A stretch of 64,000 nucleotides of DNA from Arabidopsis thaliana (taxonomy: Eukaryota > Streptophyta > Magnoliopsida > Brassicales > Brassicaceae), in contig NC_003070.9 in NCBI RefSeq assembly GCF_000001735.4, positions 24,971,971-25,035,970 on the forward strand, read 5' to 3'. Under the pieces are notes generated by a model. That model ran no database searches and was not told the origin of the DNA. It saw only the letters and a program-made list of their open reading frames with translations. Below are positions 1-12,987 of this stretch, in pieces (positions within the stretch are counted from its first letter, which is position 1; each line of letters opens with the position of its first letter). The position numbers and the translations under genes were made by a program.

Positions 1-1
1 A

Positions 2-1099
2 GTCCGAATTTTCCGGAATAGAAAAACATCAGATGATCGGAGACAAGAGAAGCTAAAGGCCCTTATTCCACTCAAACATTATACTTATGCACAAGTAAAG
101 AGAATGACAAAGTCATTTGCGGAAGTGGTTGGGAGAGGCGGGTTTGGAATAGTTTATAGAGGAACTCTTTGTGATGGCCGTATGGTTGCGGTGAAGGTCT
201 TGAAAGAATCAAAGGGTAATAATAGCGAAGACTTTATAAATGAAGTTTCTAGCATGAGCCAAACATCTCATGTCAACATTGTTTCTCTTCTTGGATTCTG
301 CTCTGAAGGTTCAAGAAGAGCTATTATATATGAATTTTTGGAGAATGGGTCACTCGATAAGTTCATCTCGGAAAAGACTTCAGTGATTTTGGACTTGACG
401 GCACTGTATGGGATCGCGCTAGGCGTTGCTCGTGGTCTAGAGTACTTGCATTATGGCTGCAAAACGAGGATTGTGCATTTCGACATTAAACCTCAAAACG
501 TTTTGTTGGATGATAATCTTTCCCCGAAAGTTTCTGATTTCGGACTTGCTAAACTATGCGAGAAGAAAGAGAGTGTCATGTCATTGATGGATACAAGAGG
601 TACAATAGGATACATTGCACCAGAGATGATCTCTCGAGTTTATGGGAGTGTTTCTCACAAGTCAGATGTGTATAGCTACGGAATGTTGGTCTTCGAAATG
701 ATAGGTGCAAGGAAGAAAGAACGATTTGGTCAAAACTCTGCGAACGGAAGTTCAATGTACTTTCCAGAATGGATATATAAGGATCTTGAGAAGGCAGACA
801 ATGGGGATCTTGAGCATATCGAGATTGGAATCAGCAGCGAGGAAGAGGAGATAGCAAAGAAGATGACATTGGTGGGTTTGTGGTGTATTCAGTCTTCCCC
901 ATCAGATCGTCCACCGATGAACAAAGTTGTAGAGATGATGGAAGGAAGTTTGGATGCTCTTGAAGTTCCACCTAGACCTGTTTTGCAGCAAATTCATGTA
1001 GGACCTCTTCTTGAATCTTCTTGGATTACTGAGGAAAGTTCAAGCATCTCCGAGATTGAAAATAGGAATCTTCAAGTTTGTGAAAAAATATTGTCTTGA
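2..1099 (+). CDS. LRK10-like receptor kinase, 3' part (5' end outside window)
   Basis: Intracellular half of a plasma-membrane receptor-like kinase of the LRK10L/WAK-like class. The frame is open from base 2, before the first ATG at 104, so this is the last exon of a gene that starts upstream. It reads juxtamembrane [20 protein letters not shown], then a full kinase domain: glycine loop [14 protein letters not shown] lysine in VAVKVLK, catalytic loop [21 protein letters not shown] and the APE motif in YIAPEM. The catalytic loop has Phe in place of Arg before Asp, so it is a non-RD kinase, a class often linked to immune signalling. The tail carries the family mark [12 protein letters not shown]. 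The stop is 132 bp from the stop of the convergent kinase-less paralogue. I believe it is AT1G66930. Confidence 0.93.
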
Positions 1100-1230
1100 A
1101 AGTCATACTCTAGACTCTAGAGAAATGATCCTATAAAGTTAATGTCTGTAAATATTATTTGCATAACAAATAGAGAACAAGTATCAGTATACAAGAACAC
1201 AATTCAAAAGTTCCACGGCGGCTTCTTAGA

Positions 1231-2714
1231 TCAAGTCCGTGCTTTAATATCCTCTGAAAGTGTTGGTGATTCTTTAATAGGTCTAGGAGGGACTTCAAGA
1301 GCATCTGATGATTTTTTCTTTCTGACAATCTTGGCTCGGCAACATAGGCAAAGAAACACCAAGGAAACAATAATACCTGATACTAAAAAGCAATGCAGAA
1401 AAACAGAGAAAATGTTTGGTTAGTAACTTTGTATATATAATCTAAGAATATAAAAAAAAACATTTTGAATAGTCTCGAGGCAAAAAAAACTAACCTATGA
1501 GTATCAAGATCAACACACCACCTGTATAACCATTAAACAAGTAAAATTTGTCAGCATAAAACCAAAGATTAAAGAACAATAAACTCAGAGAGGAAAGGTT
1601 AACGGTACCTATTATCCATCTAATATTAGATTCTGTATCGATAAAATGGCGCAAAAAAAAAAGAAAAACAGTTAGCGCTGAATGAACACAGAAACTGTGA
1701 AACCGAAATCATGAAACTAAAGAGAGTGTCTGTAAATGAACCGATGAAAGAAATCTTACTGCCCGAACTGCATGATAGGCTATACGGATCCTTACAATAG
1801 CAGAGGAACGTACTTGAGGTCTGATTATATCCACAAGAACCCTCAGAGTCTACACACATTGAAAAGTATGGTGTGGAACAAGTCAAAAGCAAGAAAACAA
1901 AGTAGTAGAGGAAAAAGAGTAATGCTAAGTTAAGCTTATCCCTTGTCCTCACCTTTTCTCTTAAGCTCATTAGTAAGTAATTTATGTCTATAAGTGTATG
2001 AAACTTACCACTTGGTGGACGACATTTAACTCCTGGTGTTAAGTTTTCGTTGAAGACATGACATCTTCCAAGAGAGGATAAACATTCCTGACATGTATTC
2101 TCATTGATCACCACCGTCACCTCAAATCCTTTTCTTAAAACACTTTCCAAATTGGTCACATTCAACTCTTTCTCTTTTGTATCGAAACTCGTGGGAACCT
2201 TCACGGTGAAACTGGAACGACAGCTCTCAGGATATTTTTCAGGGCTTTCAGACACTGAGATGGGACCTATCTCAGGACATGTATAGCTAGAAAGGTTAGG
2301 AAGCACAGAGGAGCATTGGTAGAATATAGTGACGCTCTTGTAGGTCCGTGAAAGCTCGAAAGTTTCGGGAGGCAAGGTTGTGTTTGTGAATACAGAGGAG
2401 CAAAAAGAACCTAGAAGGTTCTGTTTGGCAAGTGTAAGAGTGTTAGATGTTTGATCTATACGGAGAACAGAGTACTTTTGGTTTGAGATGAATAAAGAGG
2501 TGATGTTGTTTTTGTTGCAGTGAAGCTCCAGCGATGGATGACCGCATTCTTTATGACGATTCCCACCCGAGAAGGGGAAACCAGCGGTGATGTTTCCGCA
2601 CTGAAACAAAGTCTCACACCAGCCAAGTCCTTGATTACTTGAATCACAAGGAAGAGGGTGAAATAAGGAGAGGAGGAAGAATATAACTAGACAAGAAGTG
2701 GGAAGATGATACAT
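1231..2714 (-). CDS. Kinase-less LRK10L-type receptor-like membrane protein
   Basis: Exons read by splice sites: 2009-2714, 1760-1849, 1495-1521 and 1231-1382 (324 aa). The start codon opens a clear signal peptide ([18 protein letters not shown]). A GUB_WAK_bind domain follows ([30 protein letters not shown]), then a WAK_assoc-type Cys region. Exon 2 encodes a short Cys-rich end ([18 protein letters not shown]). Exon 3 is only 27 nt and, with exon 4, makes one transmembrane helix. After about ten basic and polar residues the protein jumps to [19 protein letters not shown], the family's extreme C-terminal tail, and stops. The whole kinase domain is therefore missing with the frame kept. It could be a decoy or co-receptor, or a gene on the way to loss. 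The sequence does not decide. Probably AT1G66940. Confidence 0.85.
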
Positions 2715-4645
2715 GATTAGTTCGGTTCATGAAAAATGTGTCTTCTTAGTTTGGTTTGTGTTGAGAGAAGCAGAGTAAATGAATTAGTGAGATACAGAGA
2801 GAGAAAGAGAGACAAGAAGCCTCAGGACCATGTCAAGTGGGAGACTGTCCTGAGGACCATGTCAAGTGGGGGAGACAGAAGCGTAGACATGTGATGATGT
2901 CAAGTTTACTTTTGAAATTTCTTTGTTTTTTTCTCCAAGTTAAAATTTTGAAATGTCTCTCTAATAAGCACTAAAAATTCTCTATACGGTCCTACCACGT
3001 AGTTGATGAGGTCTCAGCATTGTTCGAACTGGATATGATTATGGGAACACTATTAATTGTTCTATCTTAACACAATTTTTCCTTGCAGTTAATCCAATGT
3101 GGAGTGAAAAAACATCTTGTAAACACATCCCAAAGAAGGTGTGCCATGGAAACACAAGATTCAAATCTTTGATGTGACATAATTGTGGTACAGTAATGAT
3201 TAGTTCTCCGAATATACTAGCTCCCTCCAATAACTAGGGAAAAATTGTTGGTATTGGATTTAGCACAAATCCAGCCAGCCCAATGAAAACCCATTAAGTG
3301 TCAACGACAAAATAAACTAGGAGATGAGGTACATACGACGTAAATATAAAGCCCATGAAAACACGAAGATGAGTCATATCCAGATTGCTCCAGATGACCT
3401 CGACACATTCTAATTGCTGAATCAAAATGGTCAAATTTTGAATTTAGCGATATATTTAACATGTTAAGACATTTTGATCTGAGCATTTAATGACTTCTGA
3501 CTAAGACAGAATATCAAACCAAAAATCACCAACTTTTTCTATCCTCGATATTAGCTTTTCTCTTCATTTCCCTTTGTAATTCAGTTCGAGGATCATCAAC
3601 ATTCAACAAAAAGACAAAATCAGAACTATTTAATGATGATGGTTGGGGAAACGATCAGAATATGATCCATAGGGGCCCTATTTTCTTTCTTAACACGCCA
3701 TAGGGAAATGGCGACCTTATATCAATATATACCGTGGAATCAAAGTTTTGAAATTTTTACAGGTCAAATCTAATGAATGTGCATGGTTTTAAATTCTAAC
3801 GTACGAAATGATGTAACCGTTTCCGTTATATAAATGTCCAAAATAATGATACTCTACCCACTAAAGAAGAAATTAAATAGGGAAACAAACTAAAAGTACC
3901 TCTTTCAGTTTGATCCAAAAAAAACTAAAAAACAAAAGTACTTCGTGTAAAACTCCGATTTTGTAAATATGGTGATGTATTTCAAGAGGTTTAAAAGAAT
4001 TGATTTGAGTATTTATGTTACAAAAAATGCATTTATTTTTTTGGGCCCTCACAAACAAAATGCATCATTTCAGAACCCCACAACTAAGCTTTTTTGAGAT
4101 GGAACAATTTCATGATTGATGACCTACCCCATAGTAACTTTTGGTAATGTGTGAGTTGAAAACAAAATACAAAAAAAAAAACTCATGGTAATTTGTATGG
4201 TTATTAAACAAGTCTTTTTAGAATAACGCATCAACCATCGGATGAGAGTGTAGCCCACAAACCAAAAAAAACGTGGGAATGGGACATTAGCAGTACAGTC
4301 GGGGGTTACACTTTGTCATTTAGGTGTCGCTATACATGTGCATGCGTGCTTTTTTAAATTAAAAAATAAAATAAAAAACAGGTTGAATAATTCGATAAGT
4401 AAATAAATACACAAGTAAATTCACTAATTTCCTGCCGTGATTTGGTTTAATGCTTTAATACAAATGTTTTCTTTTGAAATTAAGGTTGCGACTTGTGAGT
4501 TCTTCCAAAGTTGTTTTTTTTTTCTTTGAAAATAACGTTAATTTATATTCCAAAAAAAAAACATAACGTTTTTACGTCGAATGCAACGTGAATTTAAGAG
4601 TCTGAGCTTAAAAGAAATATGAAAAAATGATCACACTCTAAGTGA

Positions 4646-4808
4646 TTAACTTATAGACTTGAACCAAGCTTGGAGGGCGCCATCGTATCTCCTATCTCCC
4701 TTGAGTCGGATCGATGACAACTGGTTTCTGATTTGTATCTAGCCATTCAACGAGTTGAGAGACCGTGTTCGGAGGCTCACCGTGCCGTGTTCCAAAGTTG
4801 TTCTTGAG
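4646..4808 (-). pseudogene. 3' end of an unidentified protein gene, frameshifted relic
   Basis: Read on the minus strand this gives a protein-like stretch (FGTRHGEPPNTVSQLVEWLD, then NQKPVVIDPTQG). It meets a stop in that frame but continues in the +1 frame as GDRRYDGALQAWFKSIS and ends at a TAA. The composition is far more protein-like than the AT-rich DNA around it, and the one-base shift joins two sensible halves. I read it as the C-terminal exon of a transposed, dead gene. I do not recognise the family. Confidence 0.5.
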
Positions 4809-5339
4809 TTTAGTATAGAACAACACGATTAAATAGCTACTTATACTAAGTATAGACCACGATATGGTCACACATGCAGATTATTTAGTTTTATCAATAA
4901 CTACATTAACTATTGTCTTTGTATAGTGACACACACCAATTAACATGCCTTATATTTGCAACATTATACCCATCTTTTTAGTCTTGTTCCAGTTCGTACG
5001 TTGGAATCCAGTACCATCCGGTTTAAATCCAAACCTGACGACCCACCAAACCAATCCAACTTGATCCAAAAGAAGACTAATTAAAAGGTAAGAGAACAGT
5101 TATATGCTTTTCTACATTTGAAATATATGTGGTCACGTGTTTACTACATTCAATAGTGAGTTGAGCTCATTCCTAAAATTAGTTTTTTTATGATTTTTTT
5201 CAGTGTAGAATAAGTCAATAACATAATTAAGAGGGCATTTCTCTGAGAAATACTATAATGCACATGGCTGTTCGGCTGTAATTTTCTTGTTTTGGGAACT
5301 CCAGAGTTCTATATCTTAAATGCTTGCGTTCGATTATTA

Positions 5340-5472
5340 GTACTAGAACTAAGTACTATTAATGATTATGGTTATGATGACACTCATCATTACTGTTGTA
5401 TTTATGGATTGCATGGAAATAACCAAATGCTTTAAATAGTCATGTGACGAAAACCCCTTGCTTCGTGGGCTA
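5340..5472 (+). repeat. Dispersed promoter repeat, copy A (upstream of ABCG39)
   Basis: This segment (aatgattatggttatg ... aaatgctttaaatagtcatgtgacgaaaa) recurs at 18796-18930 and 18999-19110. It lies 0.8-0.9 kb upstream of the ABCG39 start codon. The copies at 18.8-19.1 kb are followed by a copy of the ABCG39 5' leader, so this is part of a duplicated ABCG39 upstream region and not a free-standing transposon. Confidence 0.65.
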
Positions 5473-6268
5473 CGGTATCTACTGATTTTACATTTTATCT
5501 AAATCCATAATGTTATGTACTTATGTTCAACTGTTATCGCAACTTTTTGATGAAGTCAAAAATATCCCGTTAACATTTGTTTTTTTTTCGTATTTTAGGT
5601 TTGTAGATCAGATTAATCTTCGAGGCCGTCTCAAGTATTTTGACAAACAACCTTAAGTAAAATACTAAAAATGGACCTTTTATTGTTTACACGATGTCAA
5701 TAAAAAAACCACCAAAGAAGTTAATAGTTTTTGATCTCTCAAATTTCATTTTCTTTCTCAAACTCAAATTTTATCGCATTTGTTATAAAAACGTTATCTT
5801 TTGAAAAAATATAATTTTACATTAAATTCAAAAAAAAAAAAAAAAAAACCAAACTTTCGTTTTAGATGTCATTTTTTAACTTTCTTCTATCTAAATATTT
5901 AGAAGGAAAAAAAAAATTAAAAACTCTCAAATCAAGGATGCATATGTAACAATGTAACACAATTGTTTAGTGAACTCTCATATATCCTCAATTATATCTG
6001 CCGCATTTAAACAACCGTCATACTTTTTTGTTACTAAAATTTGTAATACTATTGACAAATTTTGTTTTCCTTTGTATACATAATTATTTCTTTTCTTATA
6101 TACATAAAAAAATGTTCTTCTATTGTCAAATCTACGTTTATTCATTATTCAAAAGATTTTAACCCGCCTCTTCTCTCACCACAAAGTTCCTCTTTATCTT
6201 TAAATGGCGGACGCATCTCTCCGTATCCTTCTTCGTAATTAAAACCAGAGGACTCGTAGTCGTTGGCA

Positions 6269-9200
6269 ATGGCCGCAATGCTAGGACGAGATGAAGATCC
6301 GGTCGGAGCATTGAGTGGGAGAGTGAGTTTGGCCTCCACCAGTCACAGGAGTTTGGTCGGAGCTTCCAAAAGCTTTCGAGATGTGTTCATGCCTCAAACT
6401 GACGAGGTGTTTGGGAGGAGCGAACGTCGGGAGGAAGATGACATGGAGCTCCGATGGGCGGCGATTGAGAGATTGCCGACGTTTGATCGGCTACGTAAAG
6501 GGATGTTGCCGCAAACGTCGGCTAACGGGAAGATTGAGCTTGAGGATATTGACCTAACAAGGCTCGAACCTAAGGATAAGAAACACCTTATGGAAATGAT
6601 TTTGAGTTTCGTTGAAGAAGACAATGAAAAGTTTCTACGTGATTTGAGAGAAAGAACAGATAGGTAAGATAAAAAGCAAACAAAAATTTATTAAATTGTT
6701 TTCCAAAATTTCCAAAAAAGAAGACAAAAAATCCCTTTAAATCTTTATTTTTCTTAATTTTGTTGTTCCGACAATTTTGCAATTTATTTTGCGAGAACAG
6801 AGTGGGAATTGAAGTTCCAAAAATTGAAGTAAGGTATGAGAATATTTCAGTGGAAGGAGATGTGCGTAGTGCAAGTAGAGCGCTTCCTACTCTCTTCAAC
6901 GTCACCTTGAATACATTGGAGGTTGAATTTTTTTTTTCATTATTTTGATCTTGTTTTGTTTATTTTTGGTAGCTTTCTTTTGTTCAATATCGTCGACAAA
7001 ATAAGATCTAAGTAAAGAAGATAAAACCTAACTTTGTAAATATTCTTTTGTTGTTGTTGATTTTGAAGCATATTAAGCTTTTATTTATATAAACAATGAT
7101 GAAGCTTTACTTAAAGAGTCTTTCTGTTATTTGTATATAGAGCATTCTTGGATTCTTCCACCTCCTTCCATCTAAAAGGAAAAAGATTCAGATACTAAAA
7201 GATATCAGCGGCATTGTCAAACCATCAAGGTAATTAAAGCTAATGAGACAACGGTGTCTTTGCTATATTATATCTCAACATGGAAACTTTTAGATGAAAG
7301 GAGAATATATTTGAGTTTAGTTACATTGTTGTTGAGCATTTCCAGGATGACTTTATTACTTGGTCCACCAAGCTCAGGAAAAACAACTTTGTTACAAGCT
7401 TTGGCTGGGAAGCTCGATGACACTCTCCAGGTTTGTTTTTTTATTAGAGTAACAAGTAAGAATAATCATTCATTATCTAACCCGATAATGGAAAACAGAT
7501 GTCGGGGAGGATAACATATTGCGGTCATGAGTTTCGCGAGTTTGTACCTCAAAAGACGTGTGCATACATCAGTCAACATGACCTTCACTTTGGAGAAATG
7601 ACGGTGAGAGAGATACTGGATTTTTCGGGACGATGTCTAGGTGTTGGAAGTCGGTACCAGTTGATGTCTGAGCTTTCAAGGAGGGAGAAAGAAGAGGGAA
7701 TAAAGCCAGACCCTAAAATTGATGCATTCATGAAATCCATTGCTATATCAGGGCAAGAAACTAGCTTGGTTACAGATTATGTACTTAAGGTACTTTACTT
7801 TACTTGTGCTTTTTCTAACAAAGTGAAAGAACAATGTTTTGAGCTTATCCCTGGTTAATTTCACTTGACAGATACTTGGTCTAGACATTTGTGCTGACAT
7901 ACTTGCTGGAGACGTAATGAGAAGAGGTATTTCTGGTGGACAGAAGAAGCGTCTAACAACAGGTAAGACTTTGAGTATTAGTGTATGTAATACATATCTT
8001 CACTTTTCTAGATGATTCGTTACACTATATGATCATGACTCTTATTTTAACTGAGCAGGAGAGATGTTGGTAGGACCTGCGAGAGCTCTTTTTATGGATG
8101 AAATATCAACAGGGTTGGATAGTTCCACAACATTTCAAATTTGCAAGTTCATGAGGCAACTAGTTCATATCTCGGATGTCACGATGATTATTTCGCTTCT
8201 ACAACCAGCACCAGAGACATTCGAGCTTTTTGACGACATTATCTTGCTTTCCGAGGGCCAAATTGTCTACCAAGGCCCACGGGACAACGTTCTTGAGTTC
8301 TTTGAATACTTTGGTTTCCAATGTCCTGAAAGAAAAGGGGTTGCAGACTTTCTACAAGAAGTTACGTCTAAGAAGGACCAAGAACAGTATTGGAACAAGA
8401 GAGAACAACCTTATAACTATGTGTCCGTAAGTGATTTTTCAAGCGGCTTTAGTACTTTCCACACCGGGCAGAAACTTACTTCAGAATTCAGGGTTCCCTA
8501 TGACAAAGCTAAAACTCATTCTGCTGCACTAGTCACACAAAAGTATGGTATATCAAACTGGGAGCTCTTCAAAGCATGCTTTGATAGGGAATGGTTGCTT
8601 ATGAAACGCAACTCCTTTGTGTATGTGTTCAAGACCGTCCAGATAACAATCATGTCTTTGATTACCATGACGGTCTATCTTAGGACAGAAATGCATGTTG
8701 GTACCGTGCGAGATGGTCAAAAGTTTTATGGTGCTATGTTTTTCAGCTTGATCAATGTTATGTTTAATGGACTAGCTGAACTAGCATTCACAGTGATGAG
8801 GCTCCCGGTGTTCTACAAGCAGAGGGACTTCTTGTTCTACCCTCCATGGGCTTTTGCCTTACCTGCTTGGCTTCTGAAGATTCCATTATCTCTTATCGAA
8901 TCAGGAATATGGATTGGTCTTACGTATTATACTATCGGTTTTGCTCCTTCCGCTGCAAGGTACAGTTTCTTGCTTCTAGTGAAGATCACTAAAGAACTTT
9001 TCTTAATCGTCTTCTATTTTCATTTTCTTGAACTAACTAAACTTGTGTTACTAGGTTTTTCCGGCAGTTGCTAGCATACTTCTGTGTGAATCAGATGGCC
9101 CTTTCTTTGTTTAGATTCCTTGGAGCCATTGGAAGAACAGAAGTAATCTCTAACTCAATCGGAACGTTCACATTGCTAATTGTATTTACTCTTGGAGGCT

Positions 9201-12200
9201 TCATTATTGCTAAAGGTAAAGCAGATGATCCCTTGTTACGCAAGAAAGTTAAAAAAAAAAAAAAACAATAATACATTTTTTCTTAGCTATGAGATTGTTA
9301 TGTGAAAACATATTTTATATTTTTGTTTCACAGATGACATTCGACCGTGGATGACTTGGGCTTATTATATGTCCCCTATGATGTATGGACAGACTGCTAT
9401 TGTTATGAATGAATTTCTCGATGAGAGATGGAGCAGTGTAAGATTTCACCAAGTCCTTCTCTTGTTGACTTCTCTTTACCAATTGTGATGCAAAATCTGT
9501 TATGTTACATGATGCAGCCCAACTATGATACCCGCATCAACGCGAAAACAGTTGGAGAAGTCCTACTAAAGAGCCGGGGCTTCTTTACGGAGCCATACTG
9601 GTTTTGGATATGTATTGTGGCACTACTTGGATTTTCTTTGTTGTTCAATCTCTTCTACATACTAGCCTTGATGTATTTGAACCGTAAGTAATCTTATTTT
9701 TCGGCTATTCTAGACTTTTGAAGAGAATCATTTTTTGTTGACAAGGTCTTGAAAAAAATATTTCTTCAGCTCTTGGTAACTCCAAAGCTACAGTTGTGGA
9801 AGAAGGTAAAGACAAACAAAAAGGGGAAAACCGTGGAACAGAAGGTGCAATCTTTTAATTCTTTTATCTTTAGTTTATGTGTCTTAGTTTCTGACTAAGC
9901 TTAGAATTTGCAGGTTCTGTTGTGGAACTTAATAGTTCTTCAAATAAAGGGCCAAAGAGAGGAATGGTTTTACCTTTTCAACCACTTTCTCTTGCATTCA
10001 ACAATGTGAACTACTACGTTGATATGCCTTCAGTAAGTAACCATGTCTCATACTATTTAGACTTCACCAATTACGTAACAAATGCGTTTTAAGTTTCATT
10101 CGTTGTACCTTAAAATATTGCAGGAAATGAAGGCGCAAGGAGTGGAAGGCGATCGTCTTCAATTACTAAGAGACGTTGGTGGAGCTTTCAGGCCAGGCAT
10201 ATTGACAGCATTGGTTGGTGTCAGTGGTGCAGGTAAGACAACATTAATGGATGTCTTAGCCGGTAGGAAAACTGGAGGGTACATCGAAGGGAGTATAAGC
10301 ATATCTGGTTACCCAAAGAACCAAACAACATTTGCTAGAGTCAGTGGTTACTGTGAACAAAATGACATCCATTCTCCACATGTTACCGTTTATGAATCCC
10401 TCATCTATTCAGCTTGGCTTCGTCTTTCCACCGATATAGACATCAAAACACGAGAGGTAAGTATATTACTATGCAAAACAATTCACTGTTTTTTTCATAA
10501 TCGCACGCAAGACTTTATACACAAGTAACTTTTTTTTTTTTTTTTGTGATTGGCAGCTGTTTGTTGAAGAAGTAATGGAGTTGGTTGAGCTCAAACCTCT
10601 TAGAAACTCTATAGTTGGCCTTCCTGGAGTAGATGGTCTTTCAACCGAACAGAGGAAGAGGCTTACTATTGCGGTTGAATTGGTAGCTAACCCATCAATA
10701 ATCTTCATGGATGAACCAACATCTGGTCTTGATGCAAGAGCTGCCGCTATTGTTATGCGTACTGTTAGGAATACCGTTGATACAGGGAGGACTGTTGTCT
10801 GTACAATTCACCAGCCTAGCATCGACATTTTCGAATCATTCGATGAGGTTTGCCTCCAAAAAATCACAGTTTTTGTCCCCAAAACAGAATTTTTTTTTTT
10901 TAACAAATCATATTTGGTCATTGTAGCTTTTGTTGATGAAACGTGGAGGCCAAGTTATATATGCTGGAAGTCTAGGGCATCACTCTCAGAAACTAGTTGA
11001 ATATTTTGAGGTGAATCATCTGTTTGTTTCATCTCTTAGTCATATATATCCGTGGAATTATCTATATCTAGAACGCTACTTGCAGGCTGTTGAAGGGGTT
11101 CCAAAGATCAATGACGGATACAATCCTGCGACGTGGATGCTTGACGTTACTACTCCTTCAATGGAGTCACAAATGAGCCTGGACTTTGCTCAAATATTCT
11201 CCAACTCCTCTCTTTATCGGTATGCTAAAGAAAATGCTGCTACTAAACCAGAGTGTTACTCTGTCCTTTTAATACGAACTTGATGTTCTTTCTCAGGAGA
11301 AATCAAGAACTCATCAAAGATTTAAGTACTCCACCACCTGGATCAAAGGATGTCTACTTCAAAACAAAGTACGCGCAATCGTTTTCTACTCAAACCAAAG
11401 CTTGCTTCTGGAAACAGTATTGGTCATATTGGAGACATCCTCAGTACAATGCCATTCGGTTTCTCATGACAGTGGTCATTGGCGTCTTGTTTGGTCTAAT
11501 TTTCTGGCAAATAGGAACAAAAACGTAAGCCATTTTTTTCCTCGCTTTGTTCAATTTTTAAACCATCATCTTATAGAAACATGACTTAAACCAAAACAGA
11601 GAAAACGAACAAGACCTGAATAATTTCTTTGGAGCCATGTACGCTGCTGTATTGTTCCTCGGTGCCTTAAACGCTGCAACAGTTCAGCCCGCAATTGCCA
11701 TTGAGCGAACGGTCTTTTACCGCGAAAAAGCCGCTGGAATGTACTCCGCCATTCCATATGCAATTTCGCAGGTTAAAACCATTCTCATAATTTTGTATTT
11801 ACTTGTTATATGATTCTTTCCTAAAATATGGTTAAGCCACAATCAGAACTAACCAAAAATGTATCTAAAAATGGTGTAGGTAGCAGTGGAAATCATGTAC
11901 AACACGATACAAACCGGAGTTTACACGCTGATTCTATATTCAATGATCGGATGTAACTGGACTATGGCCAAATTCTTGTGGTTCTACTACTACATGTTAA
12001 CAAGCTTCATCTACTTTACGCTATACGGTATGATGCTTATGGCCTTGACACCAAACTATCAGATTGCCGGAATCTGCATGTCCTTCTTCCTCAGTCTTTG
12101 GAACCTCTTCTCCGGTTTCCTCATCCCCAGACCGGTAAATTAAGCAACTTACACTTTGATAATATCAACAAAAGTGTTTTAAGAGCTTAACTTTAGGTTT

Positions 12201-12491
12201 TTGTTTTGATTAAAAATGCAGCAAATACCTATATGGTGGAGATGGTACTACTGGGCAACACCTGTGGCTTGGACATTGTATGGACTCATCACATCTCAAG
12301 TAGGAGACAAGGATTCAATGGTGCACATTAGTGGAATCGGAGACATAGATCTCAAAACGTTGCTCAAAGAAGGATTTGGGTTTGAACATGACTTCTTACC
12401 AGTTGTAGCAGTTGTTCACATCGCTTGGATCTTACTCTTTCTCTTTGTCTTCGCCTATGGTATCAAGTTTCTCAACTTCCAAAGAAGGTGA
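6269..12491 (+). CDS. ABCG39: ABC transporter G family, full-size PDR type
   Basis: Full-size pleiotropic-drug-resistance ABC transporter (ABCG39/PDR11, AT1G66950), a plasma-membrane exporter class. Twenty exons join cleanly: 6269-6663, 6801-6921, 7141-7229, 7346-7430, 7499-7789, 7872-7962, 8059-8959, 9055-9215, 9334-9437, 9518-9683, 9770-9844, 9914-10032, 10124-10456, 10557-10847, 10927-11010, 11086-11219, 11297-11524, 11600-11771, 11880-12134, 12222-12491; 1454 aa. Reverse PDR order: NBD1 (Walker [10 protein letters not shown] about residue 208, signature ISGGQKKR about 347, Walker B ALFMDEI about 367), six-helix TMD1, NBD2 (Walker [10 protein letters not shown] about 898, LSTEQRKR about 1005, Walker [13 protein letters not shown] about 1026), TMD2. 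The upstream in-frame TTG at 6263 is not the start; ATG 6269 is. The substrate cannot be read from sequence. Convergent with LUP5. Confidence 0.96.
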
Positions 12492-12609
12492 AGAGAGAAC
12501 CTTAATAGAAAGAGTTTAAATCTTTATAGAATAGTGTTGAAAGTTTATGAATTCATGTAAAATTTCTTTAGAATGCACTTTTTGTTAATTGTTTTGTCAT
12601 TTGATTATT

Positions 12610-12615
12610 AATAAA
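12610..12615 (+). terminator. Candidate poly(A) signal of ABCG39
   Basis: AATAAA 119 bp after the ABCG39 stop codon, in T-rich 3' flanking DNA. The position suits a plant 3' UTR. Plant signals are loose, so this is only a candidate. Confidence 0.4.
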
Positions 12616-12739
12616 ACCAGCTTAAGTTATTATGAAATTATGATTTTTCATTTCCAAAATTAGTACCCTTGATATGTCTATATTCCCAAGTGATTATTGT
12701 TTATATCTCTTAAATAAAACGGCACCAGCTGCGAATAGT

Positions 12740-12987
12740 GTGCATCCAAGTGCAATGCATAGAACTCTTGGTTTGAGATGAATAAAGAGGTGATGTTATT
12801 GTTGCAGTGAAGGTCCAGAAATGGATGACCGCAAATTTTGGGATGATTCCTACCCGAGAAGAGGAAACTAGTGGTGATTTTCCAACACTAGAACAGAGCC
12901 TTACAACACTCATGTTCTTTTTTTTACTTGAATCACAAGAAAGATGGTGGAATATAAAGACTAGATAAATATTGGGAGATAGTACAT
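12740..12987 (-). pseudogene. Decayed N-terminus of an LRK10L receptor (GUB_WAK_bind fragment)
   Basis: On the minus strand a start codon at 12987 (MYYLP) opens a degenerate signal peptide broken by a stop. In shifting frames it then gives GUB_WAK-like pieces: [32 protein letters not shown]. These match the intact genes at 2.5 and 35.4 kb. Nothing of the kinase follows. The fragment lies between the 3' ends of ABCG39 and LUP5. Confidence 0.8.

Larger units (their letters stand above)
2715..6268. other. Intergenic region between the kinase-less receptor gene and ABCG39
   Basis: About 3.5 kb, AT-rich, with no gene I can support. A short direct duplication (aggaccatgtcaagtggg) lies at about 2824-2875 in the kinase-less gene's upstream region. 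A stretch from about 3246 starting tgttggtattggatttagc looks like the edge of an old LTR, but I found no partner. A coding relic (4646-4808) and one copy of a dispersed promoter repeat (5340-5472) are listed separately. The remainder should contain the ABCG39 promoter. Confidence 0.6.

Noticed and set aside
1142..1423. 93-codon plus-strand frame after the first kinase
   Set aside because: It is the antisense of the last exon of the minus-strand kinase-less gene (the DALEVPPRP tail).
6263..6268. Earlier start for ABCG39
   Set aside because: The codon at 6263 is TTG; the first ATG in frame is 6269 and gives the family-standard 1454 aa.
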